A stretch of DNA of 64,000 nucleotides from Nothopassalora personata (lineage: Eukaryota > Ascomycota > Dothideomycetes > Mycosphaerellales > Mycosphaerellaceae): positions 1,978,573-2,042,572 of the forward strand of contig CM066297.1 of assembly GCA_033816765.1 (NCBI GenBank), given 5' to 3'. Numbering within the stretch: the first letter of the stretch is position 1; the number at the start of each line of letters is the position of its first letter. Below are positions 1 through 11,329 of the stretch, in pieces. Under the pieces are notes generated by a model, which searched no databases, was not told the origin of the DNA, and saw only the letters and a list, made by a program, of their open reading frames with translations. Made by a program: the position numbers and the translations under genes.

Positions 1-512
1 GTCGGAGCTGGCTTGCGCTGGGAAGTGCTGAGTTCGGTAAACGCGTTCCTCTCGCTGCTAGTGGGTAGCTCATATTCATCAAAGTCCTCAATTGGATCGT
101 CTGCTACCTCCTCCGCGGGCACCTCAGCATTAGAATCCGGAGTCGGCGGTGCCCGTCGTCGCCGCTTGAACGCAGGCTCTCCCTTCATCATTGCAGGCGT
201 CCTCACCGGCTTCGGCGGCACCTTGAACGCCTCACTTGTGTATAAGAAGAGCTCCACCGCTGTCTCCCCCGAGCCGAACAGACTTTCAATCTTGTCGCTG
301 GCGAACATTTCGGCGCCATGCTTGTCTGCGAGAGCATCGAAGCGCAGCTCCTTCTGCATGGGACCTGATATAGCTTCGAAGCGTGACTGAGCGCCTCGTA
401 ATAGATCGGCAAAGGTCTTTCCGCCCTCGATGGGCACTGGTACGGTTCGTATCGCATTTTCTGAGTTGCGCTGCCGTTGCGCCGGCGGCAGTATGTGGAC
501 GGCGAAGTACAT
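1..512 (-). CDS. Unrecognised protein, 5' part of gene (3' end outside window)
   Basis: The minus-strand frame is open without a stop from base 605 to base 1, and its composition is that of a normal gene, with no RIP-type stops. The first in-frame ATG is at 512 and gives a product beginning MYFAVHILPPAQRQRN. About 30 coding-like residues lie upstream of it (EILAGRKTIKLSTTFPIDTK), so the true start probably lies in an upstream exon. The visible part has a globular region, then a basic patch (KRRRR, about residue 125) and an acidic, Pro-rich stretch (EEVADDPIEDFDEYE), which suggests a nuclear protein. I do not recognise the family. The inverted-repeat edge of the transposon island is only about 90-180 bp upstream, so the promoter or a first exon may have been displaced. 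The frame is well supported; start and function are not. Confidence 0.6.
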   Translation of the reverse strand, partial: MYFAVHILPPAQRQRNSENAIRTVPVPIEGGKTFADLLRGAQSRFEAISGPMQKELRFDALADKHGAEMFASDKIESLFGSGETAVELFLYTSEAFKVPPKPVRTPAMMKGEPAFKRRRRAPPTPDSNAEVPAEEVADDPIEDFDEYELPTSSERNAFTELSTSQRKPAP

Positions 513-693
513 ATTGTGCGGTTTTGTGTCTATGGGGAAGGTCGTCGAAAGCTTTATGGTCTTGCGACCGGCCAGTATCTCGACATTTGAGTGAGGTTGG
601 TTGCTTTACGCGTGAAGGGCATGAAAGACGATTCCATCAATCTGACAGCTTCGTGGGACTAGTGGGGAAGGCGCTCGCGCTAATGGCATTGGG

Positions 694-741
694 CGGTGGC
701 CTAGGCTTACAAAACCGGCAAATACGCGTATTCGAAATCCT
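694..741 (+). repeat. Left terminal inverted repeat of the DNA transposon
   Basis: Bases 696-725 are identical to the reverse complement of 27055-27084. Beyond that the arms still resemble each other (CGTATTC against CGCATTC, then a shared ATCCTCA). Mismatches in the outer bases are mostly G to A or C to T, as RIP would leave. Confidence 0.85.
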
Positions 742-783
742 CACTCGCTGCACTCGCTCTTCCTTAACAACCATCAACAATAC

Positions 784-876
784 TGCTGCGACTCGCTAAC
801 TGCTGCGACTCGCCATTGTCGCACAACAATACTGCTACGACTCGCTATTGTCGCCTACAATCGTAGCGAGTCGCGG
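784..876. repeat. Subterminal GACTCGC repeats
   Basis: TGCTGCGACTCGC occurs at 784-796 and 801-813, TGCTACGACTCGC at 833-845, and an inverted copy (GTAGCGAGTCGC) at about 863-874. At the other end, GACAAATAGC(G/A)AGTCTATA occurs twice near 26976-27015. Short motifs clustered just inside both ends are what a transposase binding region looks like. The assignment is inference, because the GCGAGT motif is also common in the coding part of this element. Confidence 0.5.
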
Positions 877-1087
877 CGGTATTGTCGCTTCCTCCTACTA
901 CGCAGGTGAGTTAGGCTCCTTAATAATAGTAGACAGTAAGTATTAAGGAGCTTACCTTACTTGCTATTGTTACATTATAGCGGCGGGTATATTAACTTCT
1001 ACTACTATTACTATTTCTTCGACTCTACACTTATCGACATGTATAAATCTAACTATAGACAACTTACTTAGCGATATTAGCCTTAGA

Positions 1088-1599
1088 ACAACGACAACGA
1101 CAGCGACAGCGACAGCGATAGTACACCTAATCCGCGCTTACCCTTATAAACGCGGTTATTACTATAGCTTACGATAGCGTAAGTACGATTCCGACTCGTT
1201 AGGCGTACGTAGGTAGACTAATGTTTAAACCTATAGTGTATACCGCCGCCCTCGTACCGCCGATACCGACGATTTCTACTACGTAAGCGAGTCGACATAG
1301 GCACAATAGCTAGGAGACTCGTAGAAGATAGATAAGGGCAGTATAAAGGTTACGAAGAATAATTTACGTAAGTTCGACTAGGCTAGCCGTATTATAGAGA
1401 CTAAAGAGGGTATATGTCTTATAGTAGACTCGCTATACTATATATACTAACTCGTATTAATAGGTAAGCCGGCTTAGACGGACTACGATACGTGTAAGAG
1501 AGCTAGTGTACGCTATATAGTCTTTACTACTAATGCCGACAAGACTTGCGCGTATTGTAAGCGTTACGCGAAGGCTCGCTATAACTCTCGTAAGTTGGT
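1088..1599 (+). pseudogene. Transposon ORF with Zn2Cys6-like cysteine array, 5' part
   Basis: One plus-strand frame remains coding-like here (for example RKYDSDSLGVRR, ASRIIETKEGICLIVDSL), interrupted by TAG and TAA stops where CAG or CAA would be expected. Near 1484-1580 it reads YDTCKRASVRY, about ten residues, then CAYCKRYAKARY. If the tyrosines were cysteines before RIP (TGC to TAC), this is a C-x2-C-x6-C..C-x2-C-x7-C array, close to a fungal Zn2Cys6 cluster. The Copia element interrupts the frame. When that element and one copy of its TAAGG duplication are removed, the frame continues without a shift into 15904. It is an accessory ORF of the DNA transposon; function unknown. Confidence 0.55.
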
Positions 1600-1604
1600 T
1601 AAGG

Positions 1605-1810
1605 TATCACGTTATAAGTGGTTAGAAGTTATGAAATAGGCTTATAAAGGTGTTTTAAAAGTAGATAGTAGATTGCATATGTCTAAGCTAGAATTGAAGG
1701 GGCTGCTTATAAAAAGGCTATAGGTAACTAATTAATGTCACCTAATTCTTAGCGGCTACTACCTTAGGTTTAATTAGGCTATAGCGCCGGTGCACGCTTA
1801 GATCGTAACA
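1605..1810 (-). repeat. Copia LTR, left (3' LTR of the element)
   Basis: About 200 bases match 15693-15898 with only scattered C/T and G/A differences. Preceded by target duplication TAAGG at 1600-1604. Confidence 0.85.
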
Positions 1811-2002
1811 CACCCCCTTAGCTCGTGCGGCTTATAGGTAAATAAGCTAATCGCATGTGATCGCGTGTACCCCATCTATTACCCATTACCCTACCTACCC
1901 ACCTTATGACGTTAGGCTTCGTTACTACGTGCTTATTAGAGCTCTATTATAAGCTACATAGTAGGGCGCTAAGTTAGCGTTTTAGGTAAGGCTATTGTCC
2001 TA

Positions 2003-2411
2003 TGTTATTGTCTCGTTCCAGGGCTAGTCTCAAAAGAGAGATAAGTCAAGTCACGTGGCGGTATTATTCTTTGGAGAGGCTGAAGCAAGCTGAGCGAAGA
2101 TGAATGATAGGAATAAGAGTTGTATTCCAATCAGTGAGATAGTAACATGAGTTGAACGCATCAGAACCATAAGGGTTTCTAGCGTTCCTAAATACAAAGG
2201 AGATAGAGCGTTTGCTCTCCGTGCTCTCCATGCTCTCCATGCTCTCTCGAGATCACCGAGATCAACGAGATCAAGGAGATCACTTCAGTTGCTCTCTCGG
2301 TTCCTTGGTTTTATTCCTGCGGGTGAGAGAGCACTTCTCGGGCGGAAGCGCCCACCAATTGTGGAGGTCTGATTGGTTAGCTTCCTTCAGCCCCAGATCA
2401 GAACCGTAACA
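2003..2411 (-). mobile_element. Solo LTR of a Gypsy family, not RIP-mutated
   Basis: 409 bp, beginning TGTTACGG and ending ..CAATAACA on the minus strand, with a perfect 5-bp duplication TCCTA on both sides (1998-2002 and 2412-2416). Its R-U5 half (about 210 bp) is almost identical to the solo LTR at 24418-24804; I see one C/T difference. Its U3 half is unrelated to that copy and contains short tandem repeats (GCTCTCCAT units and GAGATCA units near 2212-2285). CpA and TpG are abundant, in contrast to the surrounding Copia sequence, so it arrived later or escaped RIP. Confidence 0.85.
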
Positions 2412-2585
2412 TCCTAGCCTTACATCCCTATTCACAATCTTACTAAGTCCCTCATACTATAGTTAACCTACATAATAGGTTCTAAACGATGTGAATCTTG
2501 TCCGGTAGGGTGGCTAAGCTATTCTTATAGTACTAAACGGTAAGGCGTGCTATCTCCCTACATTTTAACGGACATGTAAGGTTGT

Positions 2586-2782
2586 TATTAAGGGGATGTC
2601 GTAATGTATAGCACGCCCACGACCTGCTAGTCGTAGATGAACTAATTCTTACCTTTTGTTCAAGACGCATCGCGCGTCGCAAGGTGTACTCATGCGTGTC
2701 ACGTGCGGCTTAGTAGCCGGTCGCGACCGCATGTCACATGTAAGGCTACATGTAGGGGTTAGCTACTAGGCTGCCCCTTACA
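2586..2782 (-). repeat. Gypsy-1 LTR, left (3' LTR)
   Basis: 197 bp. It matches 9082-9278 over its whole length and is less RIP-mutated than the right copy (for example CATGTCACATGT here, TATGTTATATAT there). Preceded by GTTGT. Confidence 0.9.
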
Positions 2783-3083
2783 ATTGCCTCCCCTCCCGTG
2801 CGAGCTGTCCTTAGCTCGCTAGTTGCTACGTAGAGGCTCCTATATACTTCTAGAACCATAGTTGCTATGCGGCCTATATACGGGTTACGTGCGTGTCGTT
2901 ATGTAGGTGTAGGTGAGTGAGGCTTAGTTACTATGCCGACGTAGCTAGTTAGGGGCATAAAACTCTAGCCTAACCTAGCTCTTTCTTAGCACGCTCCCTA
3001 GCTTATTACCTTCGCTACACTACCACTACGCACCCGTACCGTACTATTATCGTAAGCGCCTCGCTAGTATCATTATTATTATT

Positions 3084-4060
3084 ATGTCTACCGTGCCCTC
3101 CTCGCCGCCATTCTCTAGCCGCTCCGCCTCCTCTAGTAGCACTAGTAGCGACAGTACTACTAGCGCCGTAGAAGACGAGCGCCGCTAGGCGGCTCTAGTA
3201 CGCGACGCCCCTAGAACGCCTAGTGGTCGCAAGCGACTAGCATCACCCTCGTAGCTACTAACGCCCTCGCTAGCTACTAAGCTCTCGTAGAGAATCAATA
3301 TATGTATACGGTGCCTCCCGTACTTCGTTAGGGGTAAGTCTCTACGCGCGTCGCCTACGATTCGTATGCTAACTACTTGCTAGACGAGGCCGATGACTAT
3401 AATAGTGTTACTACCGGTGAGCTCCTAAAGAAGTGTAGCCGCTGTAGGCGTAGTAAACATAGCTACGTGCCTAATACTAGCTACGCTATCGCCTCGCTAG
3501 TAAGCCGCCTACGCGCCGCGCGGTCCTAGCGCGACTTCCTTACGGCTATAATAGGCTAGGCGCCTACAGACCTCTAGCAGTAGGAGCTAGTAGAGTAGAT
3601 CCGCCTATGTGCCTAGCTAGGTAACGACATTAAGGAGGTAAGTCGCTACTTCGCTCGTGCGAGTCGACTACTACTCGCGGGGGAGGACTCTAGTACGTCC
3701 CCTATGCTTCGGCTAACCCTTCCTATAGGCTATTAGGTAGTTTAATGCCTATAAGCATAAGCGTGCCGGGGAGACCCGTATACGTGCCTCCGCCGCCGCC
3801 GCTACTACTACCGCCGCCCCCGCCGCCGAAGCCCTCGCGCTCTAGTAGGAGCAGAACCGCGCCCTTAATAGGCTATTTGAACTTGGCCGCGCCGTAAGTC
3901 GTATGTTCCTCGCCTACGTGTACCCTACTAACCGTAGTCCTAGTTCCTATAGGCGTAGAACATCGATACTACCGCCGCCGACTAGGCATTCTTACCTAAG
4001 TCACTACGTGACGACAACTAAGGCGCTCGCCTTACACGCTGCTCGCGGGCTCCTCGCCTA
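3084..4060 (+). pseudogene. Antisense accessory ORF of Gypsy-1
   Basis: Between the chromodomain and the 3' LTR there is 1.3 kb with no sense coding. On the plus strand an ATG at 3084 opens a Ser-rich start (MSTVPSSPPFSS), later ALVRDAPRTPSGRKRLASPS. After a frame change it continues LLDEADDYNSVTTGELLKK, then CSRCRRSKHSYVPNTSYAIA. In-frame TAGs sit where CAG is expected. Composition and frame persistence look like a RIP-killed gene transcribed opposite to gag-pol. Antisense ORFs at this position are known in some Ty3/Gypsy lineages; the product here is not recognised. Confidence 0.5.
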
Positions 4061-4224
4061 CTACTACTCTACGTAGCCCCTAGTAGGCGCGCTACTCTTT
4101 AGCTTTTATTTTATTTATAGTTAAGAAAAGTTTTGTTTATACTCTAGTGCTAGTCTCATTTGCTTCTCCTTAACGCCTTATAGTCGGCTACTATGCGATC
4201 CGTATTCGCGAGGCCCTCCGCCGG

Positions 4225-4345
4225 TTCCTAGCTATTGTACTCCTCTAGCTAGTCCTTCTACTAGACTAGATACTATAGCTTACCCTTACGCTTACGCCTA
4301 TCTAGTACTGCCTCTACCTTATACTCTCCGTCCTTATTAGCTAGA
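4225..4345 (-). pseudogene. Gypsy-1 chromodomain remnant
   Basis: Minus-strand translation reads DGEYKVEAVLDRRKRKGKL, stop, YLV, then stops where WK and similar residues are expected, then LEEYNS and EP. This is the chromodomain pattern (V-E-x-I-L-D .. Y-L-V-x-W .. N-S/T-W-E-P) at the C-terminus of a chromovirus integrase. Confidence 0.7.
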
Positions 4346-4986
4346 GGGGGTACGGGTCTATCCTTATCGCTACCGATATACGGCTCGAGGAGAGAGACAT
4401 AGAAGACGTTATAGAGCCTTAAGTCGGCTAGTAGCGCTAGGCGGTACGCCTACGAACCGATAGCGTCCGTAATGCGGTATAGGCCGATAAACTTCGGACC
4501 TATCTTCTTCTTTAGTACTGCTAACTTAAGGTTCTTCGTTAACAATAGGACTAAGTTACCTACGCGGTAGGTCTTAGCTTAGTAGGTCTTATTATAGTAG
4601 CGAGCCTAGCTTTCTACTATAGCCTTCTATCGCTCCTCGAGTGTAGCGCGTAGTTTTCGCATACGACTCGTAGCTATTACCGCTGCTAGTACTTCCCCCC
4701 CCTAGGTCTCGTCTCGAGATCTAGTTAGTATAGGGGCAATCTTAGGTCGCTAACCGTGCGCTATTTCGAACGGACTTATCCGTAGTGTTAGGTAGATGCT
4801 ATTATTAGCTACGAATTTAGCAACTATAAGCTACTTAGCCCACTTAGTTTAATTGTCACTATAGTAATAACGAAGGTATTGTTCGAGGGTTTAGTTTGCC
4901 CTCTTAGTTTAGCCGTTAGTCTAAGGGTGAAAGGCCGTAGATAGCTTACGCTTTACACGCGCCTCGAAGTAGAAGTTACTCTAAAA

Positions 4987-5208
4987 CTAACTAGTGAAGA
5001 CCGGACCTCGGTCGCTTACTATGCCTAACGGGACACTATAGTATCGCACGACTTCGTCTCGTAGGAGCCTCGTAAGCTCTACGGCTATGCAAGTCTTCGT
5101 CGTCGGGATGTATAAGCTCATTTTTAAGTAGCGATCGACTATTACTAGGATCGCATTATATACGTAACCGGCTCGCGTACTTAGAGGTAGGTCCGTAATA
5201 AAATCCAT
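4987..5208 (-). pseudogene. Gypsy-1 integrase core fragment
   Basis: The open stretch begins MDFITDLPLSTRAGYVYNAI and continues VDRYLKMSLYIP and GIVSDRGPVFTS. These hold the first two acidic residues of the D,D-35-E integrase core. Frames are broken on both sides. Confidence 0.9.
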
Positions 5209-6639
5209 AGTAATTTCCTACTACGGTCGCTCCGGTCTAGGAAGCGGTTGTAGCTCGCCGTAGGGTCGATGGCGCCTCGCCTTCGAACCCTAGTAGGTTC
5301 TATAGGCTTAGACGTATTGTTTTACGTCCGTACTAAGTAAGTCCTACTAATAATTACGTCGTAATAGCTCTTTAGTCTTAGTCCTTCTAAAGTAACCCGC
5401 GAGGACGTCGTCGTAGTACATGCGAATTAGATGTGACCTAATTGCGTAATCCCTAGGTACTACGATCGCGTCTCCGCAGTACATAAGGTTATCCTTTATA
5501 TGCTATCCCTTAGCGTCCCTCGCGCTTAGCGCCTACGCTAAGCATACAACACACTAGTTGTCTTACTACTACGCGATCTTTATTAAGAGTAGGATTAACT
5601 CACCCGTCGAGCTATAAGCTTAACCCTATATCACTGCAGCGCATACTACTACTAGTAAAGACGGCTTATCTTAATGGGGAAGGTCACCTCTCCGTACTAC
5701 TATCGCCGCGCCTATGTCGCCCTATATCGCCTCGTAGGTAGTAAGCACGCGCTTCACCGTCGGCTCGCTTGTCCCTTCTAGAGACTCCTTCTAGAAAGAC
5801 AGCTTACTTTATAAGGTAGGCAGTAAGTTCAAAGTTTATTACGTTATAGCTACGTAGTTACTACGTCTCGAAGGCGCGTCGGCTAGGTTAGTCTTACCCG
5901 GCCGATGCTCTACTATAAAATTAAAAGACTATAGGAACGTAGCCTATCGAGCTTACCGCCTATTTAGCTACTTTACTGTTATAAAGCCCTGTAGGTTAGC
6001 GTAGTCGACTAGTACTCGCACCGCATACGTAGCGCCCTCTAAGTATAGCCTCTAATGCTTAAAAGCCTTAACTACTGTAAGTAGCTCCTAATCGTGCGTC
6101 TCGTAGTTGCACTTAGCTAGTATTATCTTACGTAAATAGAACGCGATAGGATGCTACTTAGCACTAAACAATTAGGATATAATACCTACGATCGCGAAAC
6201 CTAAGGCATCCGTCTCGACTCGCGTACGTAGCGTAGGATCGAAGTGCCTAAGTATTAGTACACCTAAGAATCCGGCCTTAAGCTATCAAAACGCCTACTC
6301 TTCGCTTAAGGTCTACGTAAGAGGGCCGTGCTTCTTACCGTCCTTAAATCCCTTTAGTAGGTCCGTTAGGGGCTTGTAGACCCTTAAGTATCCTTCTATA
6401 AAACGCCGGTAGAAGTTGCAAAACCTAAGGAAGGACTAGACCTTATAAAAGGTCGTAGGTGTAGGCTATTCCTCGATAGCGGCTACCCTACTCCTATCTA
6501 TCGACACGCCTACGGCGCTTACGACAAACCTAAGGAACTCTACACTCTCCTAGAAGAAGTGACACTTCTTAGGGTTTACGAACAGGACAAACTTTCGTAG
6601 CCTCTCTAGCACCGCGCGTACGGCTCGCACGTGTGCCTT

Positions 6640-7002
6640 ACGCGTCTCGCTATAGATGAGGATATTATCTAGGTAGACTACGTAAATGTTATTAACTAAG
6701 CCGGTTAGCGCCTTATTAATATACCCTTAAAAGGTTGCCGGTGCGTTAGTTAACCCGAACGGCATTACTAGGTACTCGTAGTGTCCGTATCGCGTGCGAA
6801 ATGTAGTCTTCCACTTATCGCCTCGCTTAATAGGGATACGATAGTAGGCGTCCTTCAAATCGATTATAGTGAAGAACCTAGAACCTAATAGCCTATCTAG
6901 CGTCTCGCTAATTAGGGGTAGGGGGTATCGGTTCTTTACTATAATCTTATTTAGGCCTCTATAATTAATATAGAGCCTAAGAGTACTATTCTTCTTTAGC
7001 AC
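6640..7002 (-). pseudogene. Gypsy-1 reverse transcriptase fragment
   Basis: A stop-free stretch reads [20 protein letters not shown], then [11 protein letters not shown] and [13 protein letters not shown], all hallmark blocks of Ty3/Gypsy reverse transcriptase. The catalytic box follows near 6655-6690 as VVYLDNILIYS: the second aspartate codon of YLDD has become asparagine by G to A. Confidence 0.9.
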
Positions 7003-7989
7003 GAATAGGATAGGCGCACCCGCCTCGCTTACGGACCGCCTAATCTACCCCTTCTCTATTACTTGCGTAAGGTACTCCTTTAAGGCCTCTAACTCAGTTA
7101 AGGACTAGTAGTATAGCGGCTTAAAAGGGGGTTTCTTTCCTTTAACGAGATTAATCGCATGCTTAACCCCGTCGGGCATCTTGCGCTTCGCCTACTTATT
7201 AGGTACGTATACATCTCGGAAGTCTACAAATTCTTTAGGCTACGAGGGGCCCTCTCCTTTAGGTACTACTATAGCAATAGCCCGAACACTTATCGCATAA
7301 ACCTACTTTAAGCTCTCAAGATCCTTAAGGAACTCGCGTGCGTTACGCTACTAAACCGTAGGCGTCTCTATACCGTAGTACTACTAGTTATCCTTATCGG
7401 CCTTTACTATCCGATTACGATGCCGCTAGGGTCTACCTAAAATTACTAATAGCCTACCTATAGGCACCGCGTAGTAGATAGCGTCACTTACGCGCTCTAC
7501 TCCCGCGTTATTAGCGAGTCGCAGCCGAACCGCAAAGGCGCCGTAGTAATACCCTAGGTTATACGTATACGACTCTAACTTCGGCAGCCTTGCCCTATTA
7601 ATAGGTTGCATTTAATGTCAGAGTATATACTTATACGACACTAGGCTAAGATCCGTACAGTTATCTAGGAGAAACGTAGCCTCGCGAAAGCCCTTACGAG
7701 TCTCGACTGCGCCTCGCAAGTAACGCGCTAGACACGCATCTACTCGCCTTAAGGGGTCGACTTTAGGAAAACTCGGACTTAGGAGCGACCTACTTATAGT
7801 CCTCTACCTTTTCCCTAGTCGCTGCAATAGACACATATCTACTCGCCTTAAGGGGTCGACTTTAGGAAAACTCGGACTTAGGAGCGACCTACTTCTAGTC
7901 CTCTACCTTTTCCCTAGTCGCTACCCTTCTTAGTTAGAGCCTTCGTAGCGTCTACCCTACGAACCGCTTACGCGCTACGGTCCTTCTAT

Positions 7990-8060
7990 AGGTGCCTATT
8001 CGGGCAATCCGTCTTAATATAACCCTTCTTATAGCATCTATAGCACTCCGCTTTAGTCCT
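7990..8060 (-). pseudogene. Gypsy-1 gag zinc knuckle
   Basis: Minus-strand translation reads ECYRCYKKGYIKTDCPNR, a CCHC knuckle (C-x2-C-x4-H-x4-C) in which the histidine codon now reads tyrosine (CAC to TAC), a RIP-type change. Confidence 0.75.
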
Positions 8061-9081
8061 ATCGAAGGTTATAGACGATCCGCCGGCGTCCCGCTAGTAA
8101 CTCGCACCCGGGTCGCGCGACGCCTAACTATGCTTCTACTACTTCGAGCTACGATCGCTTCGCCCTTAGTCGCCCTTAGTCTCTCGCCTACGGCGACTAT
8201 GCTGCCCGCGGTCGTGCCCTCCGCTACTACGCTCCGTGCTTTTAATGCGCGAAGCTAGGATTACTAGTTCCTCTCTAGTTATTAGGATATGGTAAAACTT
8301 AACGATTGCGGACCGTAGGCTAGGCGTAAGCTTAGCGAGTATATGTCGCACGCGTTACGCCTCCGTATAGTCCCCTAACTAATCCTCTATAACATCTAGC
8401 TTAGTCGTAAACTAACGCACTATCTAGTTGTTCTTCTATTTTACCGCCTTATACTCTAACATTACGTTAAGCACGCGGTTTATAGGATTACCGTATGCGT
8501 CTCGATAGAACTCCTTAAAGTCCTAGTATATATACCCTTTAATGTTAAGGACGCTATAGTTAGCGTGCTATCGCTTACTTGCCTCTCCGCTTAGGTAGAT
8601 AACCCTATATAGGACCTTTAACTCGTTCGTCGTATACGTGCCGCCTAAGAGGGTAAAGATAAGAGAGAGCTCCCTTAGGAATACCCGTGCTTTCTTAATC
8701 GAGTCCCCTCTAAAAGGCGTAGGTTCTTTAAGACGTAAACGTGTCGCATACGATGCGACCGCGCCTCGAGCTACGATATCATCGTTAGTTACTATAGATA
8801 GAGGAGGGGGAGGGGGAGTAGGGGATAGTTCTCCGCCGGATTCGCCCTAAGGGTCCGCCGGCGGCACGCTTACGTCCCGTAAGATCTCTAAATGTTTAAT
8901 CTCCCTCTATATCTCCTTCTCCTTAACCTCTACCCGAAGGGCATCCCTCCTTACGACTAAGGCTGCACGCCTCGCTTATTGCTAGGCCCTAGGGCTTAGG
9001 GGAGCCGTAGGCGTAGCGCTACTGTCGTCGCGTTCGGACTCTATAGCGTGTATGGATTGTAACGAAGAGAAGAATTAGAAC

Positions 9082-9278
9082 TATTAAGGGGATGTCGCAA
9101 TGTATAGCACGCCTACGACCTGCTAGTCGTAGATGAACTAATTCTTGCCTTTTGTTTAAGACGTATCGCGCGTCGTAAGGTATACTTATGCGTGTTACGT
9201 GCGGCTTAGTAGCCGGTCGCGACCGTATGTTATATATAAGGCTATATGTAGGGGTTAGCCACTAGGCTGCCCCTTACA
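9082..9278 (-). repeat. Gypsy-1 LTR, right (5' LTR)
   Basis: 197 bp, ending CCCCTTACA at 9278, followed by the duplication GTTGT. On the minus strand the primer-binding region begins directly inside it (GTTCTAATTCTTC..); I could not assign a tRNA. Confidence 0.9.
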
Positions 9279-11329
9279 GTTGTAGGTTCGAGTCCTAGGG
9301 GTTATTATATCTACTAAATTTATTGCTTAGCCTATCGTCCGCTTTAATGTCCGCTCTATTATTCTTAATCAAAATCCTAGGTGTTATAGTACGCTGTTAC
9401 TTCGGCAATTAGGGTGCCTTACTACTATCTAATGACCGCGTACATATGACTTCGGTTACGGTCTTAGAGAACTCCGCTTCCTACCTTAGGTAGAGATTAC
9501 TATTTAGCTACGTCCTAGTAGGAACTCTTTTACCTAATAAAAGGTCTTTATAGCTTATGAAGGCCTTATCTTTTTGCTTAGGGTAAGGGTAATCCTAGCG
9601 ACGGTAGTGCTATAGGTGCTACACGCCTAGCGGGTAGAGATGCTGTCTCTAAGTAAGGTGAGGACGATAATAGAGGCATCGATAATGTCATAACGATCGT
9701 TATAATATAGTAACGGAGGTAGTAATAGTAATGCTACTAGTAGCGAGGTTAATAGTGTTTCGGCGCCTATAATTAGCTACGCCGTTATAGGTGCTTATGC
9801 GCTACACCGCTACTAGTAATAGGGGCGTTTCCGGTCCTTTTACTATAGGCCAATAGGAGTCCGAGAAACACCTAGTAATAATAGTACTAGGGTAGCGCCG
9901 GTGAATAGTGGACGCTTACTCTAGCGGTAGCGGCGCTAGCGGCGCTAGGCGGTAGTACGGAGCCGGTAGAGGAGATAGTAGTACCGAACATACTATACAG
10001 CCTCTACCGGTCTATATTAGTTAAAGAAAGAGGAAGGGTTTAGAACTAAAGAGGTGTTTTTATGCAGTCCTGCTACTAGTTCCTTCCTGTTTTAGCATAA
10101 AAAGGATAAAAGGGAAGTCGCATCTATCCGAATGCGGAAGGAGAGGTATAATGGAAGCAGCGCTTAGTAGTAGCTAATTACTATGTCGTATATGCTATAA
10201 TGCGCCGAGAAGAGGAGTCCTATAGTTAAAGCCTAGTGCTAGTAACTATCGAGAAGAGCTACTAGTGTAGTAGGCCTACGCATCTTAAGCGTTATTATTA
10301 CCTCCTAAGGTGATACGGCTAGTGTTAGTATCTACAGTAGGCGCTAAGGAGCGTAGATCTACGCCTTCCTTAGCTATATTAAGTAGCTTCACGAAGTGCT
10401 TATGGTTTTATAGTAGTAGTAGCTTAGTCAGCCTATCTATAGGCATATCGTTAGTGTTAAGATACCGAATCTCGATATCTCCTCGTTAGTCTCTCTAGCG
10501 GAGCTAATAGTAATGGATATTAACATAGCGTAGCTTAGTATTAAGCTTTTACCCTTACTAGTTAATAAGTCGAATAGTCTAGGTGTTGTTATAGTATAGG
10601 TGTGTGCACTAGTTAAACTCGAGATGGATCTCGGCGAAGATGCGTTCCTACTAGATTAGCTCTAATGCCGCTTATAATAGGCTAAGGAGTTCGGCTTCGG
10701 TTAAGGACTTAGTAATAGTAATCTACTTAGAGGCTTTATAATCGACTAGTCCGCCGAACAGCATAAAGATCCATCCGCTAGAGCTAGTCCTATCGACGTT
10801 TATGCCGTAGGAGGCATCTAACACGCTAAAGAATTCATAGTTCTTGCCGAGATGTTTAGGCTAACTATATAGGCTAGTAATATGCTTACTAGCGCTATAT
10901 ATAAGGTAGAGGTTCTTAGTCTCTAGGAGGTAGCGTAAGCACTAATCCGCAAGCTTTAGATATGTGTCCGTTAGCTTAGTTAGGTACTGCGAGAGCATAG
11001 ATAGGGAAAAGGCGATGTCTAGGCGTATATACGTTACTACGAAGTTTAGAGACCTAATGCGTTATTAGTACGTAAGGATCTTTATAGCGTCTACGACGTA
11101 ACCCTCGGGTACCGTCTAGTCGAGGTGTTAATCCACTAGCATATTAGTCTTACGTGCGCTAGTAGATATGCTAAACTTAGCGGCGAGCTTCTCTATATAG
11201 TCCTCTTATAAGAGCTATAGTAGTCTCTTTTACCGGTCTCGTATTACCTTAATTCCTAAGAACTAGGTTAGATCTCCGAGCTCGTGCATCTCGTATACGT
11301 TAAGAAGCTATTGCTTAATATGTGCCGCA

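Larger units (their letters stand above)
2586..9278 (-). mobile_element. Ty3/Gypsy chromovirus 1, RIP-inactivated, structurally complete
   Basis: Two 197-bp LTRs (2586-2782 and 9082-9278) begin TATTAAGGGG (TG to TA by RIP) and end CCCCTTACA. A perfect duplication GTTGT (2581-2585 and 9279-9283) flanks them. Minus-strand coding order from the right is gag with a zinc knuckle (about 8040), protease, reverse transcriptase (about 7000-6600), RNase H, integrase (about 5500-4900) and a C-terminal chromodomain (about 4340-4230). It is 6.7 kb long. It inserted into the 3' part of the Copia element. Confidence 0.9.

Noticed and set aside
8638..8850. Plus-strand ORFs within Gypsy-1 (7992-8258, 8638-8850)
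   Set aside because: They lie opposite to gag in a RIP-mutated element and have no coding signature; shadows of the minus-strand gene.
9279..9310. tRNA-like T-arm GGTTCGAGTCC next to the Gypsy-1 LTR
   Set aside because: The T-stem has a mismatch and no matching acceptor or D-arm is found upstream, even after removing Gypsy-1. Probably chance.
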